Assembly (NCBI RefSeq): GCF_007829875.1
Contig: NZ_VIWV01000001.1
Location: 4,806,501 to 4,870,500 of the forward strand
Length of the DNA: 64,000 bases
Reading direction: 5' to 3'
Origin: Streptomyces capillispiralis
Lineage (GTDB): Bacteria > Actinomycetota > Actinomycetes > Streptomycetales > Streptomycetaceae
Shown: positions 35,399 through 43,125 of the stretch, piece by piece
Layout: every line of letters starts with the position of its first letter
Numbering within the stretch: position 1 is the stretch's first letter
Program-made: the position numbers and the translations under genes
Notes under the pieces: model-generated
Told to the model about the DNA's origin: nothing
The model's database searches: none
Seen by the model: only the letters and a program-made list of their open reading frames with translations

Positions 35399-35458
35399 CC
35401 TCACGGGGTCCCCTTCGCGTACGGTTGACGGCTGCCCAGCACGTCAGAAGGGGGCCCG

Positions 35459-37756
35459 GTGGCCGCTCAGGCTCAACAGGAATCCGCGGTCGACCCGGTT
35501 CACGACTCCGTTCGCGACCGGGAGATCAGCGTGGAACAGGAACACCTGGACCGGGTGTACCGGCGCCTCGAGGAGAAGATCCACGAGGCGGAGTTCCTCA
35601 TGGCCGACGCCGCCCGGCGCGGCCAGGTCGGCACGCCCGGCGCCCTCGCCGAGCGGGACGCCCAGGTCTTCCGGGCCGGCATCCACCTCAACCGGCTGCA
35701 CAACGAGTACGAGGACTTCCTCTTCGGCCGGATCGACCTGCTGCCCGGCAGGGACGGCAAGAAGGGCCCCGACGGCGCCTACACCGCCGTCGAGCCCGCC
35801 GAGGGCGCCGTGCGCCCCGACAACACCGCCGACATCGCCGAGACCCTGCACATCGGCCGGATCGGCGTCCTCGACGAGGACTACAGCCCGCTGGTCATCG
35901 ACTGGCGGGCCCCGGCGGCCGCCCCCTTCTACCGGTCCACCCCGGTCGACCCCGGCCGGGTGGTGCGGCGCCGCGTGATCCGCTCCAAGGGCCGCCGGGT
36001 CCTCGGCGTCGAGGACGACCTGATGCGGCCCGAGCTGACCGCGTCCCTCGACGGCCACGAACTGCCGGTGATCGGCGACGGCGCCCTGATGGCGGCGCTC
36101 GGCCAGGCCCGTACGCACACCATGCGCGACATCGTCGCCTCCATCCAGGCCGAGCAGGACCTGGTGATCCGCGCCCCCGCCGCCTCCGTCACCTACGTCG
36201 AGGGCGGGCCCGGCACCGGCAAGACCGCCGTCGCCCTGCACCGCGCGGCCTACCTCCTCTACCAGGACCGGCGCCGGTACGCGGGCGGCATCCTGATCGT
36301 CTCGCCCACCCCGCTCCTCGTCGCCTACACCGAGGGCGTGCTGCCCTCCCTCGGCGAGGAGGGCCAGGTCGCCGTCCGGGCCATCGGCTCGCTGGTCGAG
36401 GGCGCCGAGGCGACGCTGTACGACTCCCCGTCGGTGGCCCGCGCCAAGGGCTCGTACCGCATGCTCAAGGTGGTGCGCAAAGCCGCGCGGGGCGCCCTGG
36501 AACGCGCCGACGCGCCGACCCGGCTGCGGGTCGTCGCCTTCGGCCGGCGCCTGGAACTGGAGGCGGAGGAACTGGCCGCCGTCCGCCGCGCCGCCCTCGG
36601 CGGCACCGCCCCGGTCAATCTGCTGCGCCCCCGTGCCCGCAAGCTGCTCCTGGACGCCCTGTGGGAGCGCTCCGGCGCCGCCGGCCGGCACACCGACCCG
36701 GAACTCGCCGCCGAGCTGCGCTCCTCCTTCGACGAGGACATCACCTCCGAGGACGACTTCACCGCCTTCCTCGACGCCTGGTGGCCCGAGCTGACCCCGG
36801 CCGCCGTCCTGGACGCCATGGCCGACGAGAAGCGGCTGGGCCGCTGGGCCCGCCGCATCCTCAACCCCGGCGAGGTCCGCAAGGTCGCCCGCTCGCTGAG
36901 GCGGGACGGGCGCTCCGTCCACGACATCGCCGTTCTCGACGAGCTCCAGGCCGTCCTCGGCACCCCCGCCCGCCCCCGCAGGCAGCGGGAGATGGACCCG
37001 CTGGACCAGCTCACCGGCCTGGAGGAGCTGATGCCGGTGCGCGAGGAGACCCAGCGCGAGCGGGCCGAGCGGCTCGCCCAGGAGCGCGTCGAGTACGCCC
37101 ACGTCATCGTGGACGAGGCGCAGGACCTCACCCCGATGCAGTGGCGCATGGTCGGCCGCCGCGGACGCCACGCCACGTGGACGGTCGTCGGCGACCCGGC
37201 CCAGTCCTCCTGGTCCGACCCGGACGAGGCCGCCCAGGCCCGCGACGAGGCCCTGGGCACCCGCCCGCGCCGCCGCTTCGAGCTGACGGTGAACTACCGC
37301 AACCCGGCGGAGATCGCCGAGCTGGCGTCCAGGGTGCTCGCCCTCGCCATGCCCGGGTCGACCTCGCCGAGGGCGGTGCGCTCCACCGGTGTGGAGCCGC
37401 GGTTCACGGTCGTGGCGGACTCGCTGGGCGCGACCGTGCGCGCGGAGGCGGCCCGGCTGCTGGACCGTGTGGAGGGCACCGTCGGCGTGGTCGTCGCCAT
37501 GCAGCGCCGCGAGGAGGCGCGGCGCTGGCTCACCGGGCTCGGCGACCGGGTGGTGGCCCTCGGCAGCCTGGAGGCCAAGGGGCTGGAGTACGACGCGACG
37601 ATCGTCGTCTCCCCGGCCGAGATCGCCGACGAGTCACCGGCCGGCCTGCGGGTCCTGTACGTCGCCCTGACCAGGGCGACCCAGCAGCTCACGGTGGTGT
37701 CGCAGGAGCGCGACGAGCCGGACGCGGCCGGGGTGCCGGACCTGCTGAGGGACTGA
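35459..37756 (+). CDS. RNA polymerase-clearing ATPase, HelD/HelR-like UvrD helicase
   Basis: Protein of 765 aa, UvrD/Rep-like superfamily 1. The first 60 residues form a long acidic coiled coil (EQEHLDRVYRRLEEKIHEAE). Walker A GGPGTGKTA is at about 249-257, Walker B VIVDEAQDLTP, and later TVNYRNP and LEAKGLEYD. A charged inserted domain splits the helicase core, as in actinobacterial HelD/HelR, which pries nucleic acid and rifamycin from RNA polymerase rather than unwinding DNA. A GTG start is used. No rifamycin-associated element is visible upstream. Confidence 0.85.
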   Translation: MAAQAQQESAVDPVHDSVRDREISVEQEHLDRVYRRLEEKIHEAEFLMADAARRGQVGTPGALAERDAQVFRAGIHLNRLHNEYEDFLFGRIDLLPGRDGKKGPDGAYTAVEPAEGAVRPDNTADIAETLHIGRIGVLDEDYSPLVIDWRAPAAAPFYRSTPVDPGRVVRRRVIRSKGRRVLGVEDDLMRPELTASLDGHELPVIGDGALMAALGQARTHTMRDIVASIQAEQDLVIRAPAASVTYVEGGPGTGKTAVALHRAAYLLYQDRRRYAGGILIVSPTPLLVAYTEGVLPSLGEEGQVAVRAIGSLVEGAEATLYDSPSVARAKGSYRMLKVVRKAARGALERADAPTRLRVVAFGRRLELEAEELAAVRRAALGGTAPVNLLRPRARKLLLDALWERSGAAGRHTDPELAAELRSSFDEDITSEDDFTAFLDAWWPELTPAAVLDAMADEKRLGRWARRILNPGEVRKVARSLRRDGRSVHDIAVLDELQAVLGTPARPRRQREMDPLDQLTGLEELMPVREETQRERAERLAQERVEYAHVIVDEAQDLTPMQWRMVGRRGRHATWTVVGDPAQSSWSDPDEAAQARDEALGTRPRRRFELTVNYRNPAEIAELASRVLALAMPGSTSPRAVRSTGVEPRFTVVADSLGATVRAEAARLLDRVEGTVGVVVAMQRREEARRWLTGLGDRVVALGSLEAKGLEYDATIVVSPAEIADESPAGLRVLYVALTRATQQLTVVSQERDEPDAAGVPDLLRD

Positions 37757-37827
37757 ACCGGCGCGGCGGGACGGCCGCGTGAAAAAGCGCTTGCGTCACG
37801 GGGAATGGCCTTACCGGATCCGTTTGT

Positions 37828-37833
37828 TAGCCT
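37828..37833 (+). promoter_or_regulatory. -10 element for the small RNA candidate
   Basis: TAGCCT, fitting TANNNT, lies 5-7 nt before the start of the paired domain. No strong -35 is visible. Confidence 0.4.
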
Positions 37834-37837
37834 TGGT

Positions 37838-37977
37838 GTGGCACCGGCCCGATCCAAGCCCCCGGGCCCAACCTTCGTCGCTACGAGCGACCACTTGCCG
37901 CGAGGCGAGCATGGCGGGTCGGTGCCACTGAGCGTGTGAGAGAGGCCCATGTCACGGGAAGTGACGTGGGCCTCTTT
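37838..37977 (+). ncRNA. Structured small RNA candidate upstream of malic enzyme
   Basis: The domain is closed by a 14-bp stem with one internal mismatch (37838-37851 with 37915-37928). Inside are two hairpins: GTCGCT-ACG-AGCGAC, and CTTGCC-GCGA-GGCGAG with a GNRA-like loop. A Rho-independent terminator (37941-37975, then TTT) follows after 12 nt. A -10 hexamer precedes it. The unit of about 140 nt contains no ORF. It could be a trans-acting sRNA, the leader of the next gene, or the helR 3' end. No Rfam family was recognised. Confidence 0.6.
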
Positions 37978-37978
37978 C
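37941..37978 (+). terminator. Rho-independent terminator
   Basis: A 15-bp stem with one mismatch position (37941-37955 with 37961-37975), a 5-nt loop GGGAA, and a following TTT. It ends the small RNA candidate and/or helR transcription. Confidence 0.85.
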
Positions 37979-38198
37979 GCTGCCCGGGGCCCTTCCCCGG
38001 CCCCGATTGTCTCTCGTATGGTGGAAACCACATTCCAAAAGCGCCGCTGGTGCTCGCCGTTACCCGGTCGGCCGGCGAACAAAACGTTCTCAATCCGGGG
38101 CGGCTACCGCGTACTCAGGGGTAGGTGCGACGATCGGACGGCACAACGCTGTGACACACAGCGGCGCAGCGACACGGTGAAAGCAGAGGAAGTCGGCC

Positions 38199-39617
38199 AT
38201 GGCAACGGCGCCCAGCGTCTCCTACTCGATGACCATCCGGCTGGAGGTGCCCGCCAGCGGAACAGCGGTCTCCCAGCTCACCGGGGCCGTCGAGTCCCAC
38301 GGAGGTTCGGTGACCGGCCTCGACGTCACGGCGTCCGGCCACGAGAAGCTCCGTATCGACGTCACCATCGCGGCCACCTCCACCGCCCACGCCGACGAGA
38401 TCGTCGAGCAGCTGCGCGGCATCGAGGGCGTCACCCTGGGCAAGGTCTCCGACCGTACGTTCCTGATGCACCTCGGCGGCAAGATCGAGATGGCGTCGAA
38501 GCACCCCATCCGCAACCGTGACGACCTGTCCATGGTCTACACCCCGGGCGTGGCCCGGGTCTGCATGGCGATCGCCGAGAACCCCGAGGACGCCCGCCGC
38601 CTCACCATCAAGCGCAACTCCGTTGCGGTCGTGACGGACGGCTCCGCCGTGCTGGGCCTGGGCAACATCGGCCCGAAGGCCGCGCTGCCGGTGATGGAGG
38701 GCAAGGCGGCCCTGTTCAAGCGGTTCGCCGGCATCGACGCCTGGCCGATCTGCCTCGACACCCAGGACACCGACGCGATCGTCGAGATCGTCAAGGCCAT
38801 CGCCCCGGGCTTCGCCGGCATCAACCTGGAGGACATCTCCGCGCCGCGCTGCTTCGAGATCGAGGCCCGGCTGCGCGAGGCCCTGGACATCCCCGTCTTC
38901 CACGACGACCAGCACGGCACCGCGATCGTCGTCCTGGCGGCCCTCACCAACGCGCTGCGCGTCGCCGGCAAGGCGATCGAGGACATCCGCGTGGTCATGT
39001 CCGGCGCCGGCGCGGCGGGCACCGCCATCCTGAAGCTCCTGCTCGCGGCGGGTGTGAAGAACGCGGTGGTGGCCGACATCCACGGCGTGGTGCACGCGGG
39101 CCGCGAGGACCTGGTCGACGCCGCTCCGGAGTCGGCGCTGCGCTGGATCGCCGACAACACCAACCCCGAGGGCCTGACCGGCACCCTGAAGGAGGCCGTG
39201 CGCGGCGCGGACGTCTTCATCGGCGTGTCCGCCCCGAACGTCCTCGACGGCGACGACGTGGCCGCGATGGCGGACGGCGCGATCGTGTTCGCGCTCGCGA
39301 ACCCCGACCCCGAGGTGGACCCGGCAATCGCCCGTCAGACGGCGGCCGTTGTGGCCACCGGCCGCTCCGACTTCCCCAACCAGATCAACAACGTGCTGGT
39401 GTTCCCGGGCGTCTTCCGCGGTCTGCTGGACGCCCAGTCCCGCACCGTCAACACCGAGATGATGCTGGCCGCCGCGCAGGCGCTGGCCGACGTGGTGACC
39501 GAGGACGAGCTGAACCCGAACTACATCATCCCGAGCGTCTTCAACGACAAGGTCGCGGGCGCGGTCGCCGGTGCGGTGCGCGACGCGGCGAAGGCGGCGG
39601 CGGCCTCGGCGGTGTAG
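38199..39617 (+). CDS. NAD(P)-dependent malic enzyme with N-terminal ACT domain
   Basis: Protein of 472 aa. Residues 8-85 form an ACT-type regulatory domain (SMTIRLEVPASGTAVSQLTG). The catalytic part starts MVYTPGVARVC, with the Lys loop in GNIGPKAALPVMEGKA, metal-binding NLEDISAPRCF and FHDDQHGTA, and the nucleotide fold VVMSGAGAAGTAIL. It decarboxylates malate to pyruvate. By synteny it corresponds to S. coelicolor SCO2951, which I recall as NAD-preferring. It has a leader of more than 200 nt. The ACT domain suggests amino-acid control. Confidence 0.93.
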   Translation: MATAPSVSYSMTIRLEVPASGTAVSQLTGAVESHGGSVTGLDVTASGHEKLRIDVTIAATSTAHADEIVEQLRGIEGVTLGKVSDRTFLMHLGGKIEMASKHPIRNRDDLSMVYTPGVARVCMAIAENPEDARRLTIKRNSVAVVTDGSAVLGLGNIGPKAALPVMEGKAALFKRFAGIDAWPICLDTQDTDAIVEIVKAIAPGFAGINLEDISAPRCFEIEARLREALDIPVFHDDQHGTAIVVLAALTNALRVAGKAIEDIRVVMSGAGAAGTAILKLLLAAGVKNAVVADIHGVVHAGREDLVDAAPESALRWIADNTNPEGLTGTLKEAVRGADVFIGVSAPNVLDGDDVAAMADGAIVFALANPDPEVDPAIARQTAAVVATGRSDFPNQINNVLVFPGVFRGLLDAQSRTVNTEMMLAAAQALADVVTEDELNPNYIIPSVFNDKVAGAVAGAVRDAAKAAAASAV

Positions 39618-40013
39618 CAGCACCGGACGCGGCGGGGGCTGTGAGGATCGCCACGGCCGGTTCGAACCCGGCGCGTCGTGGAACCCGTAGGTCCTGGCAG
39701 CCCTCTAGGGTGGCGGCCAGACCCGGGCTCCGGCCCCTGCTGTCCGCTGCCGGAAGCGGACGGAGCGTCACCGTGTGGAGGCCGTGGCGCTCTTCGTGTG
39801 ACTCCCTCGGGTGTTCTCACGACTCCTGCGGGTGCCGGATTGGCGCTACCGCCGCAGGTAGAGGCAGGATGCGTCCCTGGGCGCGAGGGTCTGACGACGG
39901 ACCCGGGTCCGGGGACTCACCGAGGAACCTGGCAGCATCGGCTTCGCCGTGCCCGACATGCGGCTCCGCCGCGTGGCACGCCTCAACGGCAAGAAGAACA
40001 CGGGAGTAACAAC
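39618..40013. other. 396-nt gap upstream of the HU gene
   Basis: No frame here looks coding and no convincing terminator follows the malic enzyme gene. The hup promoter and leader must lie in the right half. A T-arm-like sequence at 39656-39672 has no matching acceptor and is not a tRNA. Confidence 0.5.
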
Positions 40014-40295
40014 ATGAACCGCAGTGAGCTGGTGGCCGCGCTGGCCGACCGCGCCGAGGTGACCCGCAAGGACGCCGACGCCGTGCTGGCCGCGTTCGCC
40101 GAGGTCGTCGGCGACATCGTCTCCAAGGGCGACGAGAAGGTCACCGTCCCCGGCTTCCTGACCTTCGAGCGCACCCACCGTGCCGCTCGCACCGCGCGCA
40201 ACCCGCAGACCGGTGAGCCGATCCAGATCCCGGCCGGCTACAGCGTGAAGGTCTCCGCGGGCTCCAAGCTCAAGGAAGCCGCCAAGGGCAAGTAA
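40014..40295 (+). CDS. hupA: DNA-binding protein HU (HupA type)
   Basis: Histone-like protein of 93 aa beginning MNRSELVAALADRAEVTRKD, with the beta-arm signature GFLTFERTHRAARTARNPQTG and the tip IQIPAGYSVK. There is no Lys-rich C-terminal extension, so this is the HupA-type, vegetative HU rather than the spore HupS. GGGAG lies 7 nt before the ATG. It bends and compacts DNA as a dimer. Confidence 0.96.
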   Translation: MNRSELVAALADRAEVTRKDADAVLAAFAEVVGDIVSKGDEKVTVPGFLTFERTHRAARTARNPQTGEPIQIPAGYSVKVSAGSKLKEAAKGK

Positions 40296-40321
40296 GGGCG
40301 CGCCCCTCAGGGGCTGTACCG

Positions 40322-40368
40322 ACGCCGATGGGGCGGTCACCCGGTTGTGGTGACCGCCCCATCGGCGT
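40322..40368. terminator. Bidirectional terminator between hupA and murA
   Basis: A perfect 20-bp inverted repeat (40322-40341 with 40349-40368) with a 7-nt loop between two converging genes. It should stop both transcripts. Confidence 0.9.
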
Positions 40369-40380
40369 GTGGGCGAGGGG

Positions 40381-41727
40381 TCAGGCGAGGGCCTTGCCCG
40401 GCAGCTCCACCTTCGCTCCCAGCTCCATGAGCTTCTCCATGAAGTTCTCGTAGCCGCGGTTGATCAGGTCGATGCCGTGCACGCGGGACGTGCCCTGGGC
40501 GGCGAGGGCGGCGATCAGGTAGGAGAAGCCGCCGCGCAGGTCGGGGATGACCAGGTCGGCGCCCTGCAGCCGGGTCGGTCCCGAGACGACCGCGGAGTGG
40601 AGGAAGTTGCGCTGGCCGAAGCGGCAGTCGGAGCCGCCCAGGCACTCGCGGTACAGCTGGATGTGCGCACCCATCTGGTTGAGCGCGGAGGTGAAGCCGA
40701 GCCGGGACTCGTAGACCGTCTCGTGGATGATGGACAGGCCCGTGGCCTGGGTCAGCGCGACCACCAGCGGCTGCTGCCAGTCCGTCTGGAAGCCCGGGTG
40801 GACGTCCGTCTCCAGCGCGATGGACTTGAGCTGCCCGCCGGGGTGCCAGAAGCGGATGCCCTCGTCGTCGATCTCGAAGGCGCCGCCGACCTTGCGGTAG
40901 GTGTTGAGGAACGTCATCATCGAGCGCTGCTGGGCGCCGTGGACGTAGATGTTGCCCTCGGTGGCCAGCGCCGCCGACGCCCAGGAGGCGGCCTCCAGAC
41001 GGTCGGGCAGGGCGCGGTGGGTGTAGCCGCCGAGCTTGTCCACACCGGTGATGCGGATCGTCCGGTCGGTGTCCATCGCGATGATCGCGCCCATTTTCTG
41101 CAGGACGCAGATCAGGTCCTCGATCTCCGGCTCCACCGCCGCGTTGGACAGCTCGGTGACGCCCTCCGCGAGCACCGCCGTCAGCAGCACCTGCTCGGTC
41201 GCGCCGACGGACGGGTACGGCAGCTGGATCTTGGTGCCGCGCAGCCGCTGCGGCGCCTCCAGGTACTGGCCGTCCGCCCGCTTCTCGATCGTGGCGCCGA
41301 ACTGCCGCAGCACGTCGAAGTGGAAGTCGATGGGCCGGCCGCCGATGTCGCAGCCGCCCAGACCGGGGATGAACGCGTGCCCGAGCCGGTGCAGCAGCGG
41401 GCCGCAGAACAGGATCGGGATGCGCGAGGAACCCGCGTGGGCATCGATGTCGGCGACGTTGGCGCTCTCCACGTACGTGGGGTCGAGCACCAGCTCGCCG
41501 GGTTCCTCACCCGGACGGACCGTCACACCGTGCAGTTGCAGCAGACCCCGTACGACGCGGACGTCACGGATGTCCGGAACGTTGCGCAGACGGCTCGGGG
41601 CGCTGCCGAGCAGCGCGGCGACCATGGCCTTCGGTACGAGGTTCTTCGCACCGCGGACACGGATCTCGCCCTCCAGCGGGGTTCCGCCGTGGACAAGCAG
41701 TACGTCATCAGCGTCGTTGACGGTCAT
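40381..41727 (-). CDS. murA: UDP-N-acetylglucosamine 1-carboxyvinyltransferase MurA
   Basis: Enzyme of 448 aa, first committed step of peptidoglycan synthesis (transfer of enolpyruvate from PEP). KNLVPKAMVAALL near residue 28 carries the PEP-contacting Lys/Asn. The active-site loop GLGGCDIGGRP keeps the catalytic Cys (fosfomycin target). DRLEAASWASA and the C-terminal PDLRGGFSYLIAALAA are also conserved. It is a single gene with its own 5' region, convergent with hupA. Confidence 0.96.
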   Translation of the reverse strand: MTVNDADDVLLVHGGTPLEGEIRVRGAKNLVPKAMVAALLGSAPSRLRNVPDIRDVRVVRGLLQLHGVTVRPGEEPGELVLDPTYVESANVADIDAHAGSSRIPILFCGPLLHRLGHAFIPGLGGCDIGGRPIDFHFDVLRQFGATIEKRADGQYLEAPQRLRGTKIQLPYPSVGATEQVLLTAVLAEGVTELSNAAVEPEIEDLICVLQKMGAIIAMDTDRTIRITGVDKLGGYTHRALPDRLEAASWASAALATEGNIYVHGAQQRSMMTFLNTYRKVGGAFEIDDEGIRFWHPGGQLKSIALETDVHPGFQTDWQQPLVVALTQATGLSIIHETVYESRLGFTSALNQMGAHIQLYRECLGGSDCRFGQRNFLHSAVVSGPTRLQGADLVIPDLRGGFSYLIAALAAQGTSRVHGIDLINRGYENFMEKLMELGAKVELPGKALA

Positions 41728-41972
41728 GAATCTCGCGTTCCGTGGGGAGTGGGGCAGGGGCCAGAAGGGAAAGGGTAATCGCCCCGCACCCCCCTTCCGT
41801 AAGCCCGAGGAGGGCGGGGGACGGTCATGGGTCTGTCACAACACGAACCGTTCCCCGGCGGCCACGGGCGGTCACCACCACCCCCGTGCGCCGGGCATGC
41901 TCTCGTCCGCCCTGAGCTGCCTTCACCCCCGTACCCCCGTTGCCTCCCCATGCGGGAGCGAGATGCGGGATC

Positions 41973-42554
41973 ATGTCTGGCATGACCGAGGTGTCCTCGC
42001 TCACAGGGCGGCTGCTCGTGGCCACTCCCGCCCTGGCGGACCCGAACTTCGACCGCGCGGTGGTGCTCCTCCTCGACCACGACGAGGAGGGCTCCCTCGG
42101 TGTCGTCCTCAACCGCCCCACCCCGGTGGACGTGGGCGACATCCTGGAGGGCTGGGCGGACCTGACCGGTGAGCCCGGCGTGGTCTTCCAGGGCGGTCCG
42201 GTGTCGCTGGACTCGGCCCTCGGGGTCGCCGTCGTCCCGGGCGGGGCGGCCGGGGAGACCGCGCCGCTGGGCTGGCGCCGGGTGCACGGCGCGATCGGAC
42301 TGGTCGACCTGGAGGCGCCGCCGGAGCTGCTCGCCTCCGTCCTCGGCTCCCTGCGCATCTTCGCCGGTTACGCCGGCTGGGGCCCCGGCCAGCTGGAGGA
42401 CGAGCTGGTGGACGGCGCCTGGTACGTGGTGGAGTCGGAGCCCGGCGACGTGTCCTCGCCGTCGCCCGAGCGGCTCTGGCGCGAGGTGCTGCGCCGGCAG
42501 CGCAACGAGCTGGCGATGGTGGCCACGTATCCGGACGACCCTTCGCTCAACTGA
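41973..42554 (+). CDS. YqgE/AlgH family protein (DUF179)
   Basis: Protein of 193 aa from ATG 41973, or 190 from ATG 41982; neither has a strong ribosome site. Family landmarks are SLTGRLLVATPALADPNFDRAVVLL, GSLGVVLNRPT, FQGGPVS and FAGYAGWGPGQLEDEL. It is a conserved bacterial fold whose role is still unclear; in pseudomonads AlgH affects transcription of alginate genes. It is divergent from murA and followed closely by the DUF3039 gene. Confidence 0.9.
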   Translation: MSGMTEVSSLTGRLLVATPALADPNFDRAVVLLLDHDEEGSLGVVLNRPTPVDVGDILEGWADLTGEPGVVFQGGPVSLDSALGVAVVPGGAAGETAPLGWRRVHGAIGLVDLEAPPELLASVLGSLRIFAGYAGWGPGQLEDELVDGAWYVVESEPGDVSSPSPERLWREVLRRQRNELAMVATYPDDPSLN

Positions 42555-42570
42555 TGGCTGTGAGCTTCAG

Positions 42571-42590
42571 TACCCTTGGCTGTTATGAGC
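42571..42590 (+). promoter_or_regulatory. -10 hexamer near the DUF3039 start
   Basis: TACCCT (42571-42576) lies 8 nt before ATG 42585, consistent with a leaderless message. Confidence 0.4.
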
Positions 42591-42875
42591 ACTCTTGAGC
42601 CCGAGCGCGGGACTGGTACGGGGACCCTCGTCGAGCCGACGCCGCAGACCTCCCACGGCGACGGTGACCACGAGCGCTTCGCCCACTACGTCCAGAAGGA
42701 CAAGATCATGGCGAGCGCCCTCGACGGGACGCCCGTCGTGGCGCTGTGCGGCAAGGTGTGGGTGCCCGGCCGCGACCCGAAGAAGTACCCGGTGTGCCCG
42801 ATGTGCAAGGAGATCTACGAGTCCATGGGTGCCGGTGACGACAAGGGCGGCAAGGGCGGCAAGGGCGACAAGTAG
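42585..42875 (+). CDS. DUF3039 small zinc-binding protein
   Basis: Protein of 96 aa. The core HERFAHYVQKDKIMASALDG, then VVALCGKVWVPGRDPKKYP and CPMCKEIY, gives one His and three Cys that could bind zinc. The C-terminus is a Gly/Lys/Asp-rich tail (GGKGGKGDK). It is a widely conserved actinobacterial family without known function. It is followed by a strong terminator. Confidence 0.88.
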   Translation: MSTLEPERGTGTGTLVEPTPQTSHGDGDHERFAHYVQKDKIMASALDGTPVVALCGKVWVPGRDPKKYPVCPMCKEIYESMGAGDDKGGKGGKGDK

Positions 42876-42931
42876 CCCTCCCCTCCTGCCGTACGACTCG
42901 TAGGGACTCGTAGGACCGACGGACCTGCCCG

Positions 42932-42971
42932 AAGGCCTCCGGGGTGCGTTTTGCGCGCCCTGGGGGCCTTT
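42932..42971 (+). terminator. Terminator after the DUF3039 gene
   Basis: A 17-bp stem allowing G-T pairs (42932-42948 with 42954-42970), loop TTTTG, in the first part of the 250-nt gap. Confidence 0.8.
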
Positions 42972-43013
42972 GTGCTGCCCGCGCGTTGCGCGGGATGCGC
43001 CCGCCGGTCACAG

Positions 43014-43029
43014 AGTGGTTGAGACCTCT
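43014..43029. promoter_or_regulatory. DasR-box-like operator (dre)
   Basis: AGTGGTTGAGACCTCT matches 13 of 16 positions of the palindromic dre consensus AGTGGTCTAGACCACT as I recall it. It ends at the first base of the -35 of the promoter for the sugar ABC/GH20 operon. DasR is the GlcNAc-6-phosphate-controlled repressor of chitin and aminosugar genes. Confidence 0.65.
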
Positions 43030-43058
43030 TGTGGCGCGGTTCACCCAGTCCCTAGCCT
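43029..43058 (+). promoter_or_regulatory. Promoter of the sugar ABC/GH20 operon
   Basis: TTGTGG (43029-43034), an 18-nt spacer, TAGCCT (43053-43058). An imperfect palindrome TTGCATATGTTGCAA lies downstream at 43088-43102, within the leader. Confidence 0.55.
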
Positions 43059-43125
43059 CCGGTGTGTTGTGCACAGCGAAACCGCCATTGCATATGTTGC
43101 AACGTGCCATCGGAGGAGCAACTCC

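Noticed and set aside
39656..39672. T-arm-like GCCGG-TTCGAAC-CCGGC
   Set aside because: No matching acceptor or anticodon arm lies at tRNA distance upstream; chance palindrome.
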